NCBI RefSeq assembly: GCF_010686685.1
Contig: NZ_JAAGWD010000005.1
Location: 371,154 to 435,153, forward strand
From: Pontibacter burrus
Lineage (GTDB): Bacteria; Bacteroidota; Bacteroidia; Cytophagales; Hymenobacteraceae
Direction: 5' to 3'
DNA length: 64,000 bases
Made by a program: the position numbers and the translations under genes. Below the pieces are notes generated by a model that saw only the letters and a list, made by a program, of their open reading frames with translations, made no database searches and had not been told where the DNA came from. Below are positions 27,792-38,173 of the stretch, piece by piece. The first letter of the stretch is position 1. Every line of letters begins with the position of its first letter.

Positions 27792-28172
27792 ATGACGAAG
27801 TCTGCAACCGATTTAGTAAAAGAAGCTAAACAAAACATTGAGAACCTGACACCAGACCAGGTACATGAAGAAATAAAGAAAGGAAACGCAACACTCATCG
27901 ATATAAGGGAGAGTGAAGAGTTAAGCCAGAACGGCAAAATTCCTGGTTCAGTACACTCGCCACGTGGCATGATCGAGTTTCATGCAGATGATACGTTACC
28001 CTACCATAAACCGGAGTTTGACAAGAATAAGCGGCTGATTCTGCATTGTGCTTCCGGAGGTCGTTCTGCGCTTGCGACTTCTACGTTAAAGCAAATGGGT
28101 TACGAAAACGTAGCGCACCTGGATGGCGGTTACAAAGCATGGAAGGAAGCTGGTTATCCCGTCACTGAATAA
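27792..28172 (+). CDS. Rhodanese-like domain protein
   Basis: A 126-aa single-domain sulfurtransferase. ATLIDIRESEELSQNGKIPG and GSVHSPRG are the N-terminal rhodanese blocks. The active-site loop LILHCASGGRSALA contains the catalytic Cys, and VAHLDGGYKAWKEAGYPV closes the domain. It has no signal peptide, so it is cytosolic. It stands between the reductase gene and the ATP synthase genes. The TAA stop runs into ACTATAACTATAGC. Confidence 0.92.
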   Translation: MTKSATDLVKEAKQNIENLTPDQVHEEIKKGNATLIDIRESEELSQNGKIPGSVHSPRGMIEFHADDTLPYHKPEFDKNKRLILHCASGGRSALATSTLKQMGYENVAHLDGGYKAWKEAGYPVTE

Positions 28173-28220
28173 CTATAACTATAGCATTTCAACCGAACTA
28201 TAGTTCTTGCCTTAAAACAG

Positions 28221-28255
28221 AAACGCCTTCTGCTCTTTATGAACAGAAGGCGTTT
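28221..28255. terminator. Bidirectional terminator between rhodanese gene and atpC
   Basis: A 12-bp perfect stem AAACGCCTTCTG / CAGAAGGCGTTT with an 11-nt loop, between two convergent genes; T-rich sequence follows on the plus strand and an AAAACAG tract precedes it. Confidence 0.8.
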
Positions 28256-28276
28256 TGGTATTGTAAATAGATGTTG

Positions 28277-28522
28277 TTACTCGATCACAGATTCGGCAAG
28301 TACGATGATTTTGTTGTTCAGTACTTCTACCACACCGCCATCTACGGTAAAGAACTCCTGTCCTTTTTTGGTAGTAATCCGGATTCTGCCTCTTTCCATG
28401 GTGCTGATAAGGGGAGCGTGCGAGTCCAGCACTTCGAAAGAGCCATTAGCTCCCGGAAACTGAGCTGCATCTACCTCACCGGCAAAAACCTTTTTATCTG
28501 GTGTGATTATCTCTAAATACAT
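28277..28522 (-). CDS. atpC: ATP synthase F1 subunit epsilon
   Basis: The central-stalk epsilon subunit of F1Fo ATP synthase, in a short form (81 aa) with only the N-terminal beta-sandwich: MYLEIITPDKKVFAGEVDAA and LDSHAPLISTMERGRIRI. The C-terminal helical hairpin is missing, as is common in Bacteroidota. It lies 74 bp downstream of atpD with a hairpin between them. The remaining ATP synthase genes are not in this window, matching the split arrangement known in the phylum. Confidence 0.96.
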   Translation of the reverse strand: MYLEIITPDKKVFAGEVDAAQFPGANGSFEVLDSHAPLISTMERGRIRITTKKGQEFFTVDGGVVEVLNNKIIVLAESVIE

Positions 28523-28528
28523 CTTGTT

Positions 28529-28586
28529 CAGTTATCAGTTAACAATGATCAGCAACCAGCATTTGATTACTGGTCACCGATAACTG
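28529..28586. repeat. Imperfect inverted repeat between atpD and atpC
   Basis: CAGTTATC (28529) pairs with GATAACTG (28579-28586), and further pairing joins CAACCAG with CTGGT. A hairpin here could adjust the ratio of epsilon to beta subunits. This role is inference. Confidence 0.5.
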
Positions 28587-28596
28587 TTTCTTGAAT

Positions 28597-30449
<1,853 letters not shown>

Positions 30450-32975
30450 ATGAGAAAACTTTACGTGCTTCCTCTGCTCCTGCTCTTATGCTTTGGAGTA
30501 AAGGCGCAACCAACTGCACCTGCAAAAGGCAATTATCAGCTTGCCTCGCGCTTTTCACCTAAAAAATTACAGAAGCTAATCTTCAGTACATCTGTAGACC
30601 CACACTGGCTTAAGCAGTCTGACAGGTTCTGGTACGAGTACGAAACCAGCACTGGTAAGAACTGGTACATCGTGGACCCGGCCCAGAAATCTAAAAAACT
30701 GATGTTCGATAAAGACAAGCTGGCTTCTGAGATCACCATGATCGTACAGGATCCGTTTGATGCCCAGCACCTGCCTATCGAGAACCTGAAGTTTTTACCA
30801 GATGAGCAGAACATTCAGTTTGAGATAAAAAGTACTGTTGATGAAGTAAAAAAGGACAGAACAGATAAGTCGTCGCCTGATTCGCTTCAGAAAAAGACAT
30901 TTTATTTCCGCTATAACCTGAACACGCAGCAGCTTCAGGAACTGAAAGACTACGAGAAACCGAAAGCAAGAGCACGTTGGGCTTCTATTTCGCCAGATCA
31001 GAAAGTTGTTGTTTTTGCCCGCAACTATAACCTGTACTGGATGGACATGGCCAACTATGAAAAAGCCCTGAAAAACGAGAAGGACACAACTATAGTTGAG
31101 CACCAGCTTACTACTGACGGCATTGAGAATTACCACTATGGCGACTCTCGGGGAGAAACGAATGTAGAACGCGAGAAGAACAAAAATAACCGTAAGCCTG
31201 CTTTTGTTCTCTGGTCACCTGACTCAAAGCACTTTGCGATGGTTCGCACGGATGAGCGCAAGGTAAAAGACCTTTGGGTACTGCATAACGCTACCAACGG
31301 CCGCCCGGAGCTGGAAACTTACAAATACCACATGCCGGGTGAGAAAGAAGCTCCAGTAAGAGAGCTGATTCTTTTCGATTTCACTGCAAAAACATCCCGC
31401 AAGATCCATACAGCAGCTTTTAAAGATCAGGAATTAGGCCTTTGGAGTGCCCCTGCGCTTAATAAGAACCGCGACGATGAGCACAGACCGGCTATCTGGC
31501 ACGGCACAAACAATAAACTATACTTTACCCGTACCAGCCGCGACCTTAAAAAGATCGACATCTGCGAGCTTGATGTTTCTACTGGCAAAGTAACCCCTGT
31601 TATAAACGAGCGCTTTAACACCTATGTAGAAGTTATCCGTGTAGGACTTGTGAATGGTGGTAAAGAACTGATCCATTGGTCTGAGCGCGACGGATGGGGC
31701 CATTTTTACCTGTACGATAACACGGGTAAATTAAAGAACCGCATTACTACTGGTGCCTTCCATTGCGAAAGCATCGAAGGAATTGACGAGAAGAACCGTG
31801 TGCTTTACTTTACGGCAAACGGTCGCGAACCTGGCGAAGACCCTTACCTGATGCACCTGTACCGCATCAACTTCGATGGCAGCGGACTTACACTTCTTAA
31901 CAAAGGCAACTTTGACAACAACGTTAGCCTGAGCGACAACAACGCATACTTTGTAAATACAGCTTCCAGAGTAAACACTACCCCTGTTTCTGCGCTGTAT
32001 AACAACAGAGGCAAGAAGATAATGGACCTGGAAACTGCAGACCTTAACCGCCTGATGACGACAGGTTACAAATTCCCGGAGCCGTTTAAAGTTAAAGCTG
32101 ATGATGGCATTACCGACATTTACGGTGTAATGTACAAGCCTTTCGATTTCGACTCTACGAAGACTTATCCGATCATTGCCTATGTGTACCCAGGTCCGCA
32201 GACAGAAGCAGTAAACAAATCGTTCGGCCGCAGCATGGACCGTATCGACAGACTAGCTCAGCTGGGCTTTGTGGTGATAACAGTTGGTAACAGAGGTGGC
32301 CACCCGGCTCGCTCTAAACGATACCACACTTATGGCTACGGCAACCTGCGCGACTATGGTCTGGCAGACAAGAAAGCGGCCATAGAGCAGTTGGCTGATC
32401 GTCACAACTTCATCGACATCAGCAAGGTAGGTATCACTGGTCACTCAGGTGGTGGCTTTATGTCTACTGCTGCTATGCTGGTTTATCCAGACTTCTTTAA
32501 AGTAGCAGTTTCTGGTGCTGGTAACCACGAGAACAACATTTACAACCGCTGGTGGAGCGAAAAACACCATGGTGTAAAAGAGCTGATCTCTCCAAAAGGT
32601 GACACAACGTTCCAGTATGCCATTGATAGAAACACTGACCTGGCCAAGAACCTGAAAGGCAACCTGCTATTGGTAACCGGTGATGTAGATAACAACGTGC
32701 ACCCTGCCAACACAATCCGTATGGCCAATGCACTGATCAAGGCTAACAAACGCTTCGACTTTATCCTGCTGCCAGGTCAGCGCCACGCATTCGGCGACAT
32801 GACAGAGTATTTCTTCTGGATGATGGGTGACTACTTTACCAAACACCTGCTTGGCGATTTCTCGCAGACGGTAGATATACCAGAAATTAACAGAGAAATA
32901 GAGCAGAGCGGCGAAAGAAGAAGACCGACCAGAACCGGAGCCGGCTCCGGAGGTGGAAGAATTGCTGAAGAATAA
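30450..32975 (+). CDS. S9 family prolyl oligopeptidase / dipeptidyl peptidase IV-like
   Basis: This secreted serine peptidase of 841 aa has a signal peptide (MRKLYVLPLLLLLCFGVKAQ) and an N-terminal eight-bladed propeller (about residues 60-530). A C-terminal alpha/beta hydrolase domain follows (about 560-800). The triad is visible: Ser in GITGHSGGGFMS, Asp in VTGDVDNNVHP and His in LLPGQRHAFGD. Proteins of this type release N-terminal dipeptides, often after Pro or Ala. The Gly/Ser/Arg-rich C-terminal tail (RRRPTRTGAGSGGGR) is not part of the fold. It is monocistronic with a strong terminator. Only one CTATAG copy lies in 2.5 kb. Confidence 0.93.
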   Translation: MRKLYVLPLLLLLCFGVKAQPTAPAKGNYQLASRFSPKKLQKLIFSTSVDPHWLKQSDRFWYEYETSTGKNWYIVDPAQKSKKLMFDKDKLASEITMIVQDPFDAQHLPIENLKFLPDEQNIQFEIKSTVDEVKKDRTDKSSPDSLQKKTFYFRYNLNTQQLQELKDYEKPKARARWASISPDQKVVVFARNYNLYWMDMANYEKALKNEKDTTIVEHQLTTDGIENYHYGDSRGETNVEREKNKNNRKPAFVLWSPDSKHFAMVRTDERKVKDLWVLHNATNGRPELETYKYHMPGEKEAPVRELILFDFTAKTSRKIHTAAFKDQELGLWSAPALNKNRDDEHRPAIWHGTNNKLYFTRTSRDLKKIDICELDVSTGKVTPVINERFNTYVEVIRVGLVNGGKELIHWSERDGWGHFYLYDNTGKLKNRITTGAFHCESIEGIDEKNRVLYFTANGREPGEDPYLMHLYRINFDGSGLTLLNKGNFDNNVSLSDNNAYFVNTASRVNTTPVSALYNNRGKKIMDLETADLNRLMTTGYKFPEPFKVKADDGITDIYGVMYKPFDFDSTKTYPIIAYVYPGPQTEAVNKSFGRSMDRIDRLAQLGFVVITVGNRGGHPARSKRYHTYGYGNLRDYGLADKKAAIEQLADRHNFIDISKVGITGHSGGGFMSTAAMLVYPDFFKVAVSGAGNHENNIYNRWWSEKHHGVKELISPKGDTTFQYAIDRNTDLAKNLKGNLLLVTGDVDNNVHPANTIRMANALIKANKRFDFILLPGQRHAFGDMTEYFFWMMGDYFTKHLLGDFSQTVDIPEINREIEQSGERRRPTRTGAGSGGGRIAEE

Positions 32976-32990
32976 ACCTATAGTTTATTT

Positions 32991-33039
32991 ACCAACAAAA
33001 ACGGCGGCCAGTTTTAAATTGGCCGCCGTTTTTGTTGGT
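32991..33039. terminator. Very strong terminator after the S9 peptidase
   Basis: A perfect 20-bp stem (ACCAACAAAAACGGCGGCCA with its complement at 33020-33039) and a 9-nt loop. The U-tract lies inside the right arm (GTTTTTG). It may also serve the minus-strand gene at 33104. Confidence 0.85.
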
Positions 33040-33103
33040 AATTATTCAGAATTATAACCACAACAAATTAAAATGTACATAGTCTGTATAGATCAGGTTC
33101 CCG

Positions 33104-33604
33104 CTATACATCAATCCTGAGCAGCCAGGTACCAACCTCAGTTATAATAAACCTAACCTCGCGATCATATACCACTGTACCCATTTTGTTGGCAGATTTA
33201 AATCTCACAGTGCCTTCAAAGGGTAATGTTACGTTTTCAAAACTCTGAAAATTACTCAGACTTACAGTAGAGCCACTGCTACCCATCAATTGTAGCTCTG
33301 AGATATTACGCAGCGGCAAACCCGAGTCCATCACGACAACTTCTATAATATTGCCTTCATCTTTCTTTTTGATCAGCGAAGCACTTTTTACATTTAGTTT
33401 CATCGCGATTTTCGAAGATTTTACCTCTGATTTACGGGTAGTCTTACGTTTTTTTTGTTTCCCGGCCGGAGCCTGCACAGTGGTATCCTGCATATGTTGC
33501 ACCCTCGCAGGCGTAAATGCAATGCTGGCCTCCAGGTTCCTGGCATCCTGACCCGATCCTGCTCCAACTAGCAACAGGAAAGGCAATACATAAATTAGGT
33601 TCAT
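33104..33604 (-). CDS. Secreted protein of unknown function
   Basis: The 166-aa product has a plausible signal peptide (MNLIYVLPFLLLVGAGSG). A very basic linker follows (about residues 48-65, KQKKRKTTRKSEVKSSK), then a beta-rich domain (about 70-166) that ends TEVGTWLLRIDV. This resembles the immunoglobulin-like packing of small periplasmic proteins, but no family is recognised. It has no operon partner. Codon use looks like its neighbours. Confidence 0.6.
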   Translation of the reverse strand: MNLIYVLPFLLLVGAGSGQDARNLEASIAFTPARVQHMQDTTVQAPAGKQKKRKTTRKSEVKSSKIAMKLNVKSASLIKKKDEGNIIEVVVMDSGLPLRNISELQLMGSSGSTVSLSNFQSFENVTLPFEGTVRFKSANKMGTVVYDREVRFIITEVGTWLLRIDV

Positions 33605-33692
33605 AGTGATAGCTGTAAGAGTAGAAGTATATATGATTCAATTTAACTCTTCCGTGTACAACTATCAATAGCTATGCTGAACTACTAACTAC

Positions 33693-33923
33693 TTATAAAT
33701 GCTTCAGCATTTCTATCTGATCGTCATTCAATAAAATATACCGGTTATTAAACGGATTGGCATAAAACTTTTCTGCTATCACATACTCACCGCTCTTAAG
33801 CTTGTGTATGTTATAGCTAAACAAACTATTTGAGCGCTCAATTACCAGTTCGGTAGTGCTCAGGTCAAGCTGGCGACCACAGGTGGTCGTGATCATCTCT
33901 CGATTTGATGTTGTTGCTGGCAT
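33693..33923 (-). CDS. Small protein of unknown function
   Basis: A 76-residue product from the ATG at 33923 (a TTG at 33959 is in frame). Sequence such as NSLFSYNIHKLKSGEYVIAEKFYANPFNNRYIL suggests a small beta-rich fold and there is no signal peptide. No family is recognised. It lies 88 bp upstream of the secreted protein gene on the same strand. It could be spurious, although the amphipathic pattern looks like real coding DNA. Confidence 0.45.
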   Translation of the reverse strand: MPATTSNREMITTTCGRQLDLSTTELVIERSNSLFSYNIHKLKSGEYVIAEKFYANPFNNRYILLNDDQIEMLKHL

Positions 33924-34105
33924 AATACTAAGGATAAGGGGTTCTTCTTTACGAAGCAATTCGTGATTGGTGACACTACTTTCGAATTAAAATATTTTTC
34001 ATTTCCGGGCAGCAGTATTCAAGCTTTCCAGCAGCTTATTTCAGCGCTAAACAGGGATAAAACAAAATCATTGACTTTAAGCTGTGCTCTTAAGATATAA
34101 GTTCC

Positions 34106-34113
34106 TACTTTTG
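34106..34113 (+). promoter_or_regulatory. Possible -7 element for purL
   Basis: TACTTTTG fits TAnnTTTG and ends 27 bp before the purL GTG start. No TTG is seen at the usual -33 distance. Confidence 0.5.
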
Positions 34114-34140
34114 TTAAACCGAAAAAAAGCCGGATAAAAC

Positions 34141-36357
34141 GTGGAACAACAACTGACTACCGTAGAAACTGCTCAGAAGCTCGGTCTTCTGGAGGAAGAA
34201 TTTGAAAGAATTAAACAGATTCTGGGCCGCACACCCAATTTTACCGAGTTAAGTATCTTCTCCGTAATGTGGTCGGAGCACTGCTCTTACAAAAACTCCA
34301 TTGTCTGGTTAAAGAAATTGCCAAAATCATCGCCACGTATGCTGGCCGAAGCTGGTGAAGAAAACGCCGGACTTGTAGATATTGGTGATGGCTACGCCTG
34401 CAGCTTTAAAATAGAATCGCATAACCACCCATCGGCCATTGAACCCTACCAGGGTGCTGCAACAGGTGTTGGAGGTATCAACAGAGATATTTTTACAATG
34501 GGTGCCCGCCCGATTGCACAGCTTAACTCGCTGCGCTTCGGCAATCCGCATTCAGAGAAAACCAAAGGCTTGCTGCGCGGTGTCGTAAAAGGCATCGGCG
34601 ACTATGGCAACGCTTTTGGCATACCAACTGTAGGTGGCGAACTTTTCTTTGATGAGTGCTACAACATTAACCCGCTTGTAAATGCCTTCTCGGCAGGTAT
34701 CGTTAAAGTAGGCGAAACTGCTTCAGCTACATCGTATGGTGTAGGCAACCCTGTATTTATAGTTGGCTCTGCCACTGGTAAAGATGGTATACACGGTGCC
34801 GCTTTCGCTTCTAAAGACATTACCGAAGATTCTGCAAAGGACCTTCCATCTGTACAGGTAGGCGACCCGTTCCAGGAAAAACTGTTACTGGAAGCTACAC
34901 TTGAGATCATCCAGTCGGGCCACGTAATTGGTATGCAGGACATGGGTGCAGCCGGTATTACCTGCTCTACCTCTGAGATGAGTGCCAAGGGCGAGCATGG
35001 TATGGATATCTGGCTGGATAAAGTACCTACGCGCCAGGCCAACATGGTTCCTTTCGAGATCCTGCTTTCTGAGAGCCAGGAACGCATGCTTATAGTTATG
35101 AAAAAAGGCTACGAGCAGACTATAAAAGACATCTGCGACAAGTGGGACCTGTACTGCGAGCAGATTGGCGTGGTAACCGAAGGCGGTATGCTACGCTACT
35201 ACATGAACGGCGAACTGGCTGCCGAAGTGCCTGCACACGACCTGGTACTGGGTGGAGGTGCCCCTGTTTATCACAGAGAGTACCGTGAGCCTGCTTACTT
35301 TGCCGAAAGCAAGAAATTCAACATCGATCAGGTTGCTGAGCCGGAAGACTATCAGGCTGTAGCTGAATTCCTGACCACGCACCCGAACATCGCATCGAAG
35401 CGCTGGGTGTATCGCCAGTATGATTCTATGGTAGGTACCGGAACGATGACGACCAACGCCCCTGCCGATGCTGCTATAGTTAAAGTAAAAGGCACAGACA
35501 AATCAATTGCCGTAACGGTAGACTGTAACAGCCGCTATGTATATGCCGACCCTGAAGAAGGTTGTGCCATTGCTGTAGCTGAAGCTGCCCGAAACATAGT
35601 TTGCGCTGGTGCCGAGCCGGTAGCTATTACCAACTGCCTGAACTTTGGTAACCCTTACGTACCGGAGGTATACTGGCAGTTTGTTGGCGCTATTAAAGGT
35701 ATGAAGAAATCCTGCGAGGCCCTGGGTACTCCGGTAACCGGCGGTAACGTAAGTTTCTACAACCAGTCATCTGATGAAGGCCCCGTATTCCCGACGCCAA
35801 CTATAGGCATGCTGGGTATACTGGAGGATAAGAGCAACAAAATGACGCTGGCTTTCCAGAATGCGGGCGACGCGATTTACATGATCGGTGATGCGCAGAA
35901 CGACATTGCTTCTTCTGAATATCTGTACTCGTATCATAATGTAAAGCTCTCTCCTGCTCCTTATTTCAACCTGGACCAGGAACTGAAAGTACAGGCTGCT
36001 ACAAGAGAAGTGATAGCTAATAAGCTTGTGAACTCGGCGCACGACGTAGCTGATGGTGGTTTATACATCACGTTGCTGGAGTCTGCTATGCCGAAAGAAT
36101 TGGGCTTTGACATAGAAACTGATAAAAATTTCAGAAAAGATGCCTTTTTATTCGGTGAAAGCCAGAGCCGCGTTGTGGTTTCTGTTTCTCCTGAAAAGCA
36201 GGAAGCATTTGAGCTGGCTGTGAAAAATAACGGCGTGAATCTCACGAAATTAGGAGTTGTAACAGCACACGACTGCCACATTGATGGTGAACTTTTTGGT
36301 GGCATTACAGTAGCCAAAAAGCACTATGACACAGCGCTGGAGCAGATTTTAGACTAA
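34141..36357 (+). CDS. purL: Phosphoribosylformylglycinamidine synthase subunit PurL
   Basis: PurL makes formylglycinamidine ribotide from FGAR, ATP and ammonia in purine synthesis, working with PurQ and PurS (not in this window). The 738-aa length is that of the small, multi-subunit type. Motifs are MWSEHCSYKNSI with the catalytic His region, KIESHNHPSAIEPYQGAATG, FASKDITEDSAK, GAAGITCSTSEMSAKG and VTGGNVSFYNQ. It starts at GTG (34141), with a -7-like element 27 bp upstream. Two CTATAG copies occur in the gene. Confidence 0.97.
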   Translation: MEQQLTTVETAQKLGLLEEEFERIKQILGRTPNFTELSIFSVMWSEHCSYKNSIVWLKKLPKSSPRMLAEAGEENAGLVDIGDGYACSFKIESHNHPSAIEPYQGAATGVGGINRDIFTMGARPIAQLNSLRFGNPHSEKTKGLLRGVVKGIGDYGNAFGIPTVGGELFFDECYNINPLVNAFSAGIVKVGETASATSYGVGNPVFIVGSATGKDGIHGAAFASKDITEDSAKDLPSVQVGDPFQEKLLLEATLEIIQSGHVIGMQDMGAAGITCSTSEMSAKGEHGMDIWLDKVPTRQANMVPFEILLSESQERMLIVMKKGYEQTIKDICDKWDLYCEQIGVVTEGGMLRYYMNGELAAEVPAHDLVLGGGAPVYHREYREPAYFAESKKFNIDQVAEPEDYQAVAEFLTTHPNIASKRWVYRQYDSMVGTGTMTTNAPADAAIVKVKGTDKSIAVTVDCNSRYVYADPEEGCAIAVAEAARNIVCAGAEPVAITNCLNFGNPYVPEVYWQFVGAIKGMKKSCEALGTPVTGGNVSFYNQSSDEGPVFPTPTIGMLGILEDKSNKMTLAFQNAGDAIYMIGDAQNDIASSEYLYSYHNVKLSPAPYFNLDQELKVQAATREVIANKLVNSAHDVADGGLYITLLESAMPKELGFDIETDKNFRKDAFLFGESQSRVVVSVSPEKQEAFELAVKNNGVNLTKLGVVTAHDCHIDGELFGGITVAKKHYDTALEQILD

Positions 36358-36384
36358 AAATTTCTAAAATATTTCAGCCGAATG

Positions 36385-36415
36385 TTTGCAGTTTAAAATC
36401 GTCTCCCTATATTTG
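36385..36415 (+). promoter_or_regulatory. Promoter of tRNA-Gln
   Basis: TTTG (36385-36388) and TATATTTG (36408-36415) are separated by 19 nt, matching the -33 TTG / -7 TAnnTTTG pair. The element ends 46 bp before the tRNA. Confidence 0.75.
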
Positions 36416-36461
36416 CATCATCAAACGACAACGGAACGAAAGTTTGTGAGTCGAATGTGAT

Positions 36462-36534
36462 TGTCCGATGGTGTAACTGGCAACACGTCTGATTTTGGTT
36501 CAGAAGAGTCCAGGTTCGAAACCTGGTCGGACAA
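36462..36534 (+). tRNA. tRNA-Gln (anticodon TTG)
   Basis: A 73-nt cloverleaf. The acceptor TGTCCGA pairs with TCGGACA and the discriminator is A. The D-arm region is GTGTAACTGGCAAC. The anticodon stem TCTGA/TCAGA has loop TTTTGGT, giving anticodon UUG. The T-arm is CCAGG TTCGAAA CCTGG. The CCA end is not encoded (CTT follows). It has its own promoter and a terminator 4 bp downstream, so it is a single-gene unit. Confidence 0.95.
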
Positions 36535-36537
36535 CTT

Positions 36538-36570
36538 AAAAAGCCCTTAGAAATCTCTAAGGGCTTTTTT
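36538..36570 (+). terminator. Terminator of tRNA-Gln
   Basis: A 12-bp perfect stem AAAGCCCTTAGA / TCTAAGGGCTTT, loop AATC, followed by TTTTG and another T-run. Confidence 0.88.
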
Positions 36571-37033
36571 GTTTTTAACTCTTTTGTAAAGTTATCGCTC
36601 TGCTATCACACACAAGTATTCTGTTGCTGCAACTATAGTTTACCTTCTGTTTTTAACAGCCTATGGTTGCAGCTCAGCAAAGGATTAAGTCATCTTACAA
36701 TCTCAACCCAACCCTTATAGTACCTGTTCAGCTTTTTGATGTACAGCTGATAGAAGTAAGCACCCGCCGATACATTTTCCCCGGTCCAGTTATTTTGGTC
36801 GCCTTTTTACAATCATGTGGTTGCCCCCTGTTGTATTGAACTATAAAATATTATTCCTTAAGCCAGGTAATGCGAATTGTTCCACGGCAAGGCACATAGT
36901 ATGCCCTGATACTTATATACATGCTTACACTATCACCTATATTTTATCCGTATAATCAGAGTTGGCTAACAAGTTATTTCGTAGCTTTGCACGCATAGTC
37001 AACCTAAACCCTTTTTTAGCTTTTATCAAAACT
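36571..37033. other. 463-bp intergenic region
   Basis: Between the tRNA terminator and prs. It holds one CTATAG copy (near 36632), a remnant of a type IX secretion sorting domain on the minus strand (36690-36803), and otherwise AT-rich DNA that must include the prs promoter. Confidence 0.6.
36690..36803 (-). pseudogene. Remnant of a T9SS type B (CHU_C) C-terminal sorting domain
   Basis: On the minus strand 37 codons read GDQNNWTGENVSAGAYFYQL, then YIKKLNRYYKGWVEIVR and a TGA stop. The pattern W-x-G, Gly-x-Tyr-x-Tyr-x-L and a terminal G-x-x-x-I-x-R is that of the last third of a gliding-motility C-terminal domain. Directly upstream the same frame meets stops within a few codons, and no large passenger gene exists nearby. 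This is probably the tail of a deleted secreted-protein gene. The match is by eye. Confidence 0.6.
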
Positions 37034-37963
37034 ATGCCCCTTGTAAAGATCTTCTCCGGCTCACAGTCGCGCTACCTGGCTGAGAAAATTGCAGCAGCTT
37101 ACGGCACAACGCTCGGCGACCTCACAATTTCACGTTTCAGCGACGGCGAGATAGGCGTACACTACAACGAGTCTGTTCGCGGAGCCGAAGTATTTATAGT
37201 TTTATCCACTTTCCCTCCTGCCGATAACCTGATGGAGTTGATGCTGCTGGTAGATGCTGCCAAGCGTGCCTCAGCGCATAAGGTTATTGTGGTAATGCCT
37301 TACTATGGCTATGCCCGCCAGGACCGTAAAGACAAGCCACGCGTTTCTATCGGTGCCAAAGTGCTGGCCAATGCCATCCAGTCTTGCGGAGCCGACCGCC
37401 TGATGACCTGCGACCTGCATGCCGGCCAGATTCAGGGCTTCTTCGACATACCGGTAGACCACCTGGATGGCTCTGCTATTTTTGTACCTTACCTGCGCAG
37501 CCTCAACTTAGGTTCTGACCTGATCTTCGCATCGCCTGACGTTGGTGGTGTGGTAAGAACACGTGCTTTTGCCAAAAACTTCGGCGCTGAAATGGTTGTC
37601 TGCGACAAACACCGTAAACGGGCTAATGAGATCGCCTCGATGCAGGTGATCGGTGATGTGGAAGGCATGGACGTAGTGCTGGTAGACGATATGGTTGACA
37701 CAGCCGGAACAATAACCAAAGCCGCCGAACTACTTAAAGAAAAAGGAGCCAAAACCGTACGCGCTATTGCTACGCACCCTGTACTTTCAGGCCCGGCTTA
37801 TGAGCGCATCGAAAACTCTGTGCTGGAAGAGCTGGTGGTTTCAGATACCATTCCACTGAAACAGCAGTGCTCTAAAATAAAAGTGCTTACTTTCTCAGAG
37901 CTGTTTGCACGCGCTATTAACAACGTAGTTACACACGAGTCTATCAGCTCACTGTTTATCTAA
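37034..37963 (+). CDS. prs: Ribose-phosphate pyrophosphokinase
   Basis: Makes PRPP from ribose 5-phosphate and ATP for nucleotide, His and Trp synthesis. The 309-aa protein begins PLVKIFSGSQSRYLAEKIA. It has ISRFSDGEIGVHYNESVRG, the ATP/flexible loop VVMPYYGYARQDRK, the metal site TCDLHAGQIQGFFD and the PRPP signature VLVDDMVDTAGTI. The ATG at 37034 gives the family N-terminus; the frame is open for 24 more codons (TTG at 36962), but that extension is not family-like. There are no CTATAG copies in the gene. Confidence 0.96.
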   Translation: MPLVKIFSGSQSRYLAEKIAAAYGTTLGDLTISRFSDGEIGVHYNESVRGAEVFIVLSTFPPADNLMELMLLVDAAKRASAHKVIVVMPYYGYARQDRKDKPRVSIGAKVLANAIQSCGADRLMTCDLHAGQIQGFFDIPVDHLDGSAIFVPYLRSLNLGSDLIFASPDVGGVVRTRAFAKNFGAEMVVCDKHRKRANEIASMQVIGDVEGMDVVLVDDMVDTAGTITKAAELLKEKGAKTVRAIATHPVLSGPAYERIENSVLEELVVSDTIPLKQQCSKIKVLTFSELFARAINNVVTHESISSLFI

Positions 37964-37969
37964 TTAGTT

Positions 37970-38023
37970 GCTGATTGTTAGTTGTTAATTGTTGTTCTCA
38001 ATGATTGACAACTAACAATCAGC
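37970..38023. repeat. 16-bp inverted repeat after prs
   Basis: GCTGATTGTTAGTTGT (37970-37985) is perfectly complementary to ACAACTAACAATCAGC (38008-38023). No U-tract follows, so it is not a classic terminator. Related GTTGATTGTTAG-type repeats occur at 16212-16286 and 38097-38128. Confidence 0.6.
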
Positions 38024-38134
38024 ACAAGAAATAATATTAATAGGGTTAAAGGTACTTTTGAAGTCGATTTTATAGTTGATTGTACTTTATCAGAAAAAAA
38101 CAATCAACAATTCAACAATCAACAATTAAATCCC

Positions 38135-38142
38135 TACCTTTG
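38135..38142 (+). promoter_or_regulatory. Possible -7 element for rplY
   Basis: TACCTTTG fits TAnnTTTG, 31 bp before the rplY ATG. Upstream is ACAATCAACAATT-type repeat DNA without a clear TTG at -33. Confidence 0.55.
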
Positions 38143-38173
38143 TGGCTCGAAAAATTTTAACAAATTCATTTTT

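Noticed and set aside
34659..35087. A long minus-strand frame (142 codons) within purL
   Set aside because: It is antisense to conserved PurL blocks and has Ser/Pro-rich shadow composition.
36962..37033. N-terminal extension of prs from an upstream TTG
   Set aside because: The extension (ANKLFRSFARIVNLNPFLAF...) is not part of the family; the ATG at 37034 gives the standard start.
37964..38173. Riboswitch or leader RNA before rplY
   Set aside because: The structure seen is a simple inverted repeat made of GTTGATTGTTAG-type low-complexity DNA also found elsewhere; no known riboswitch pattern was seen.
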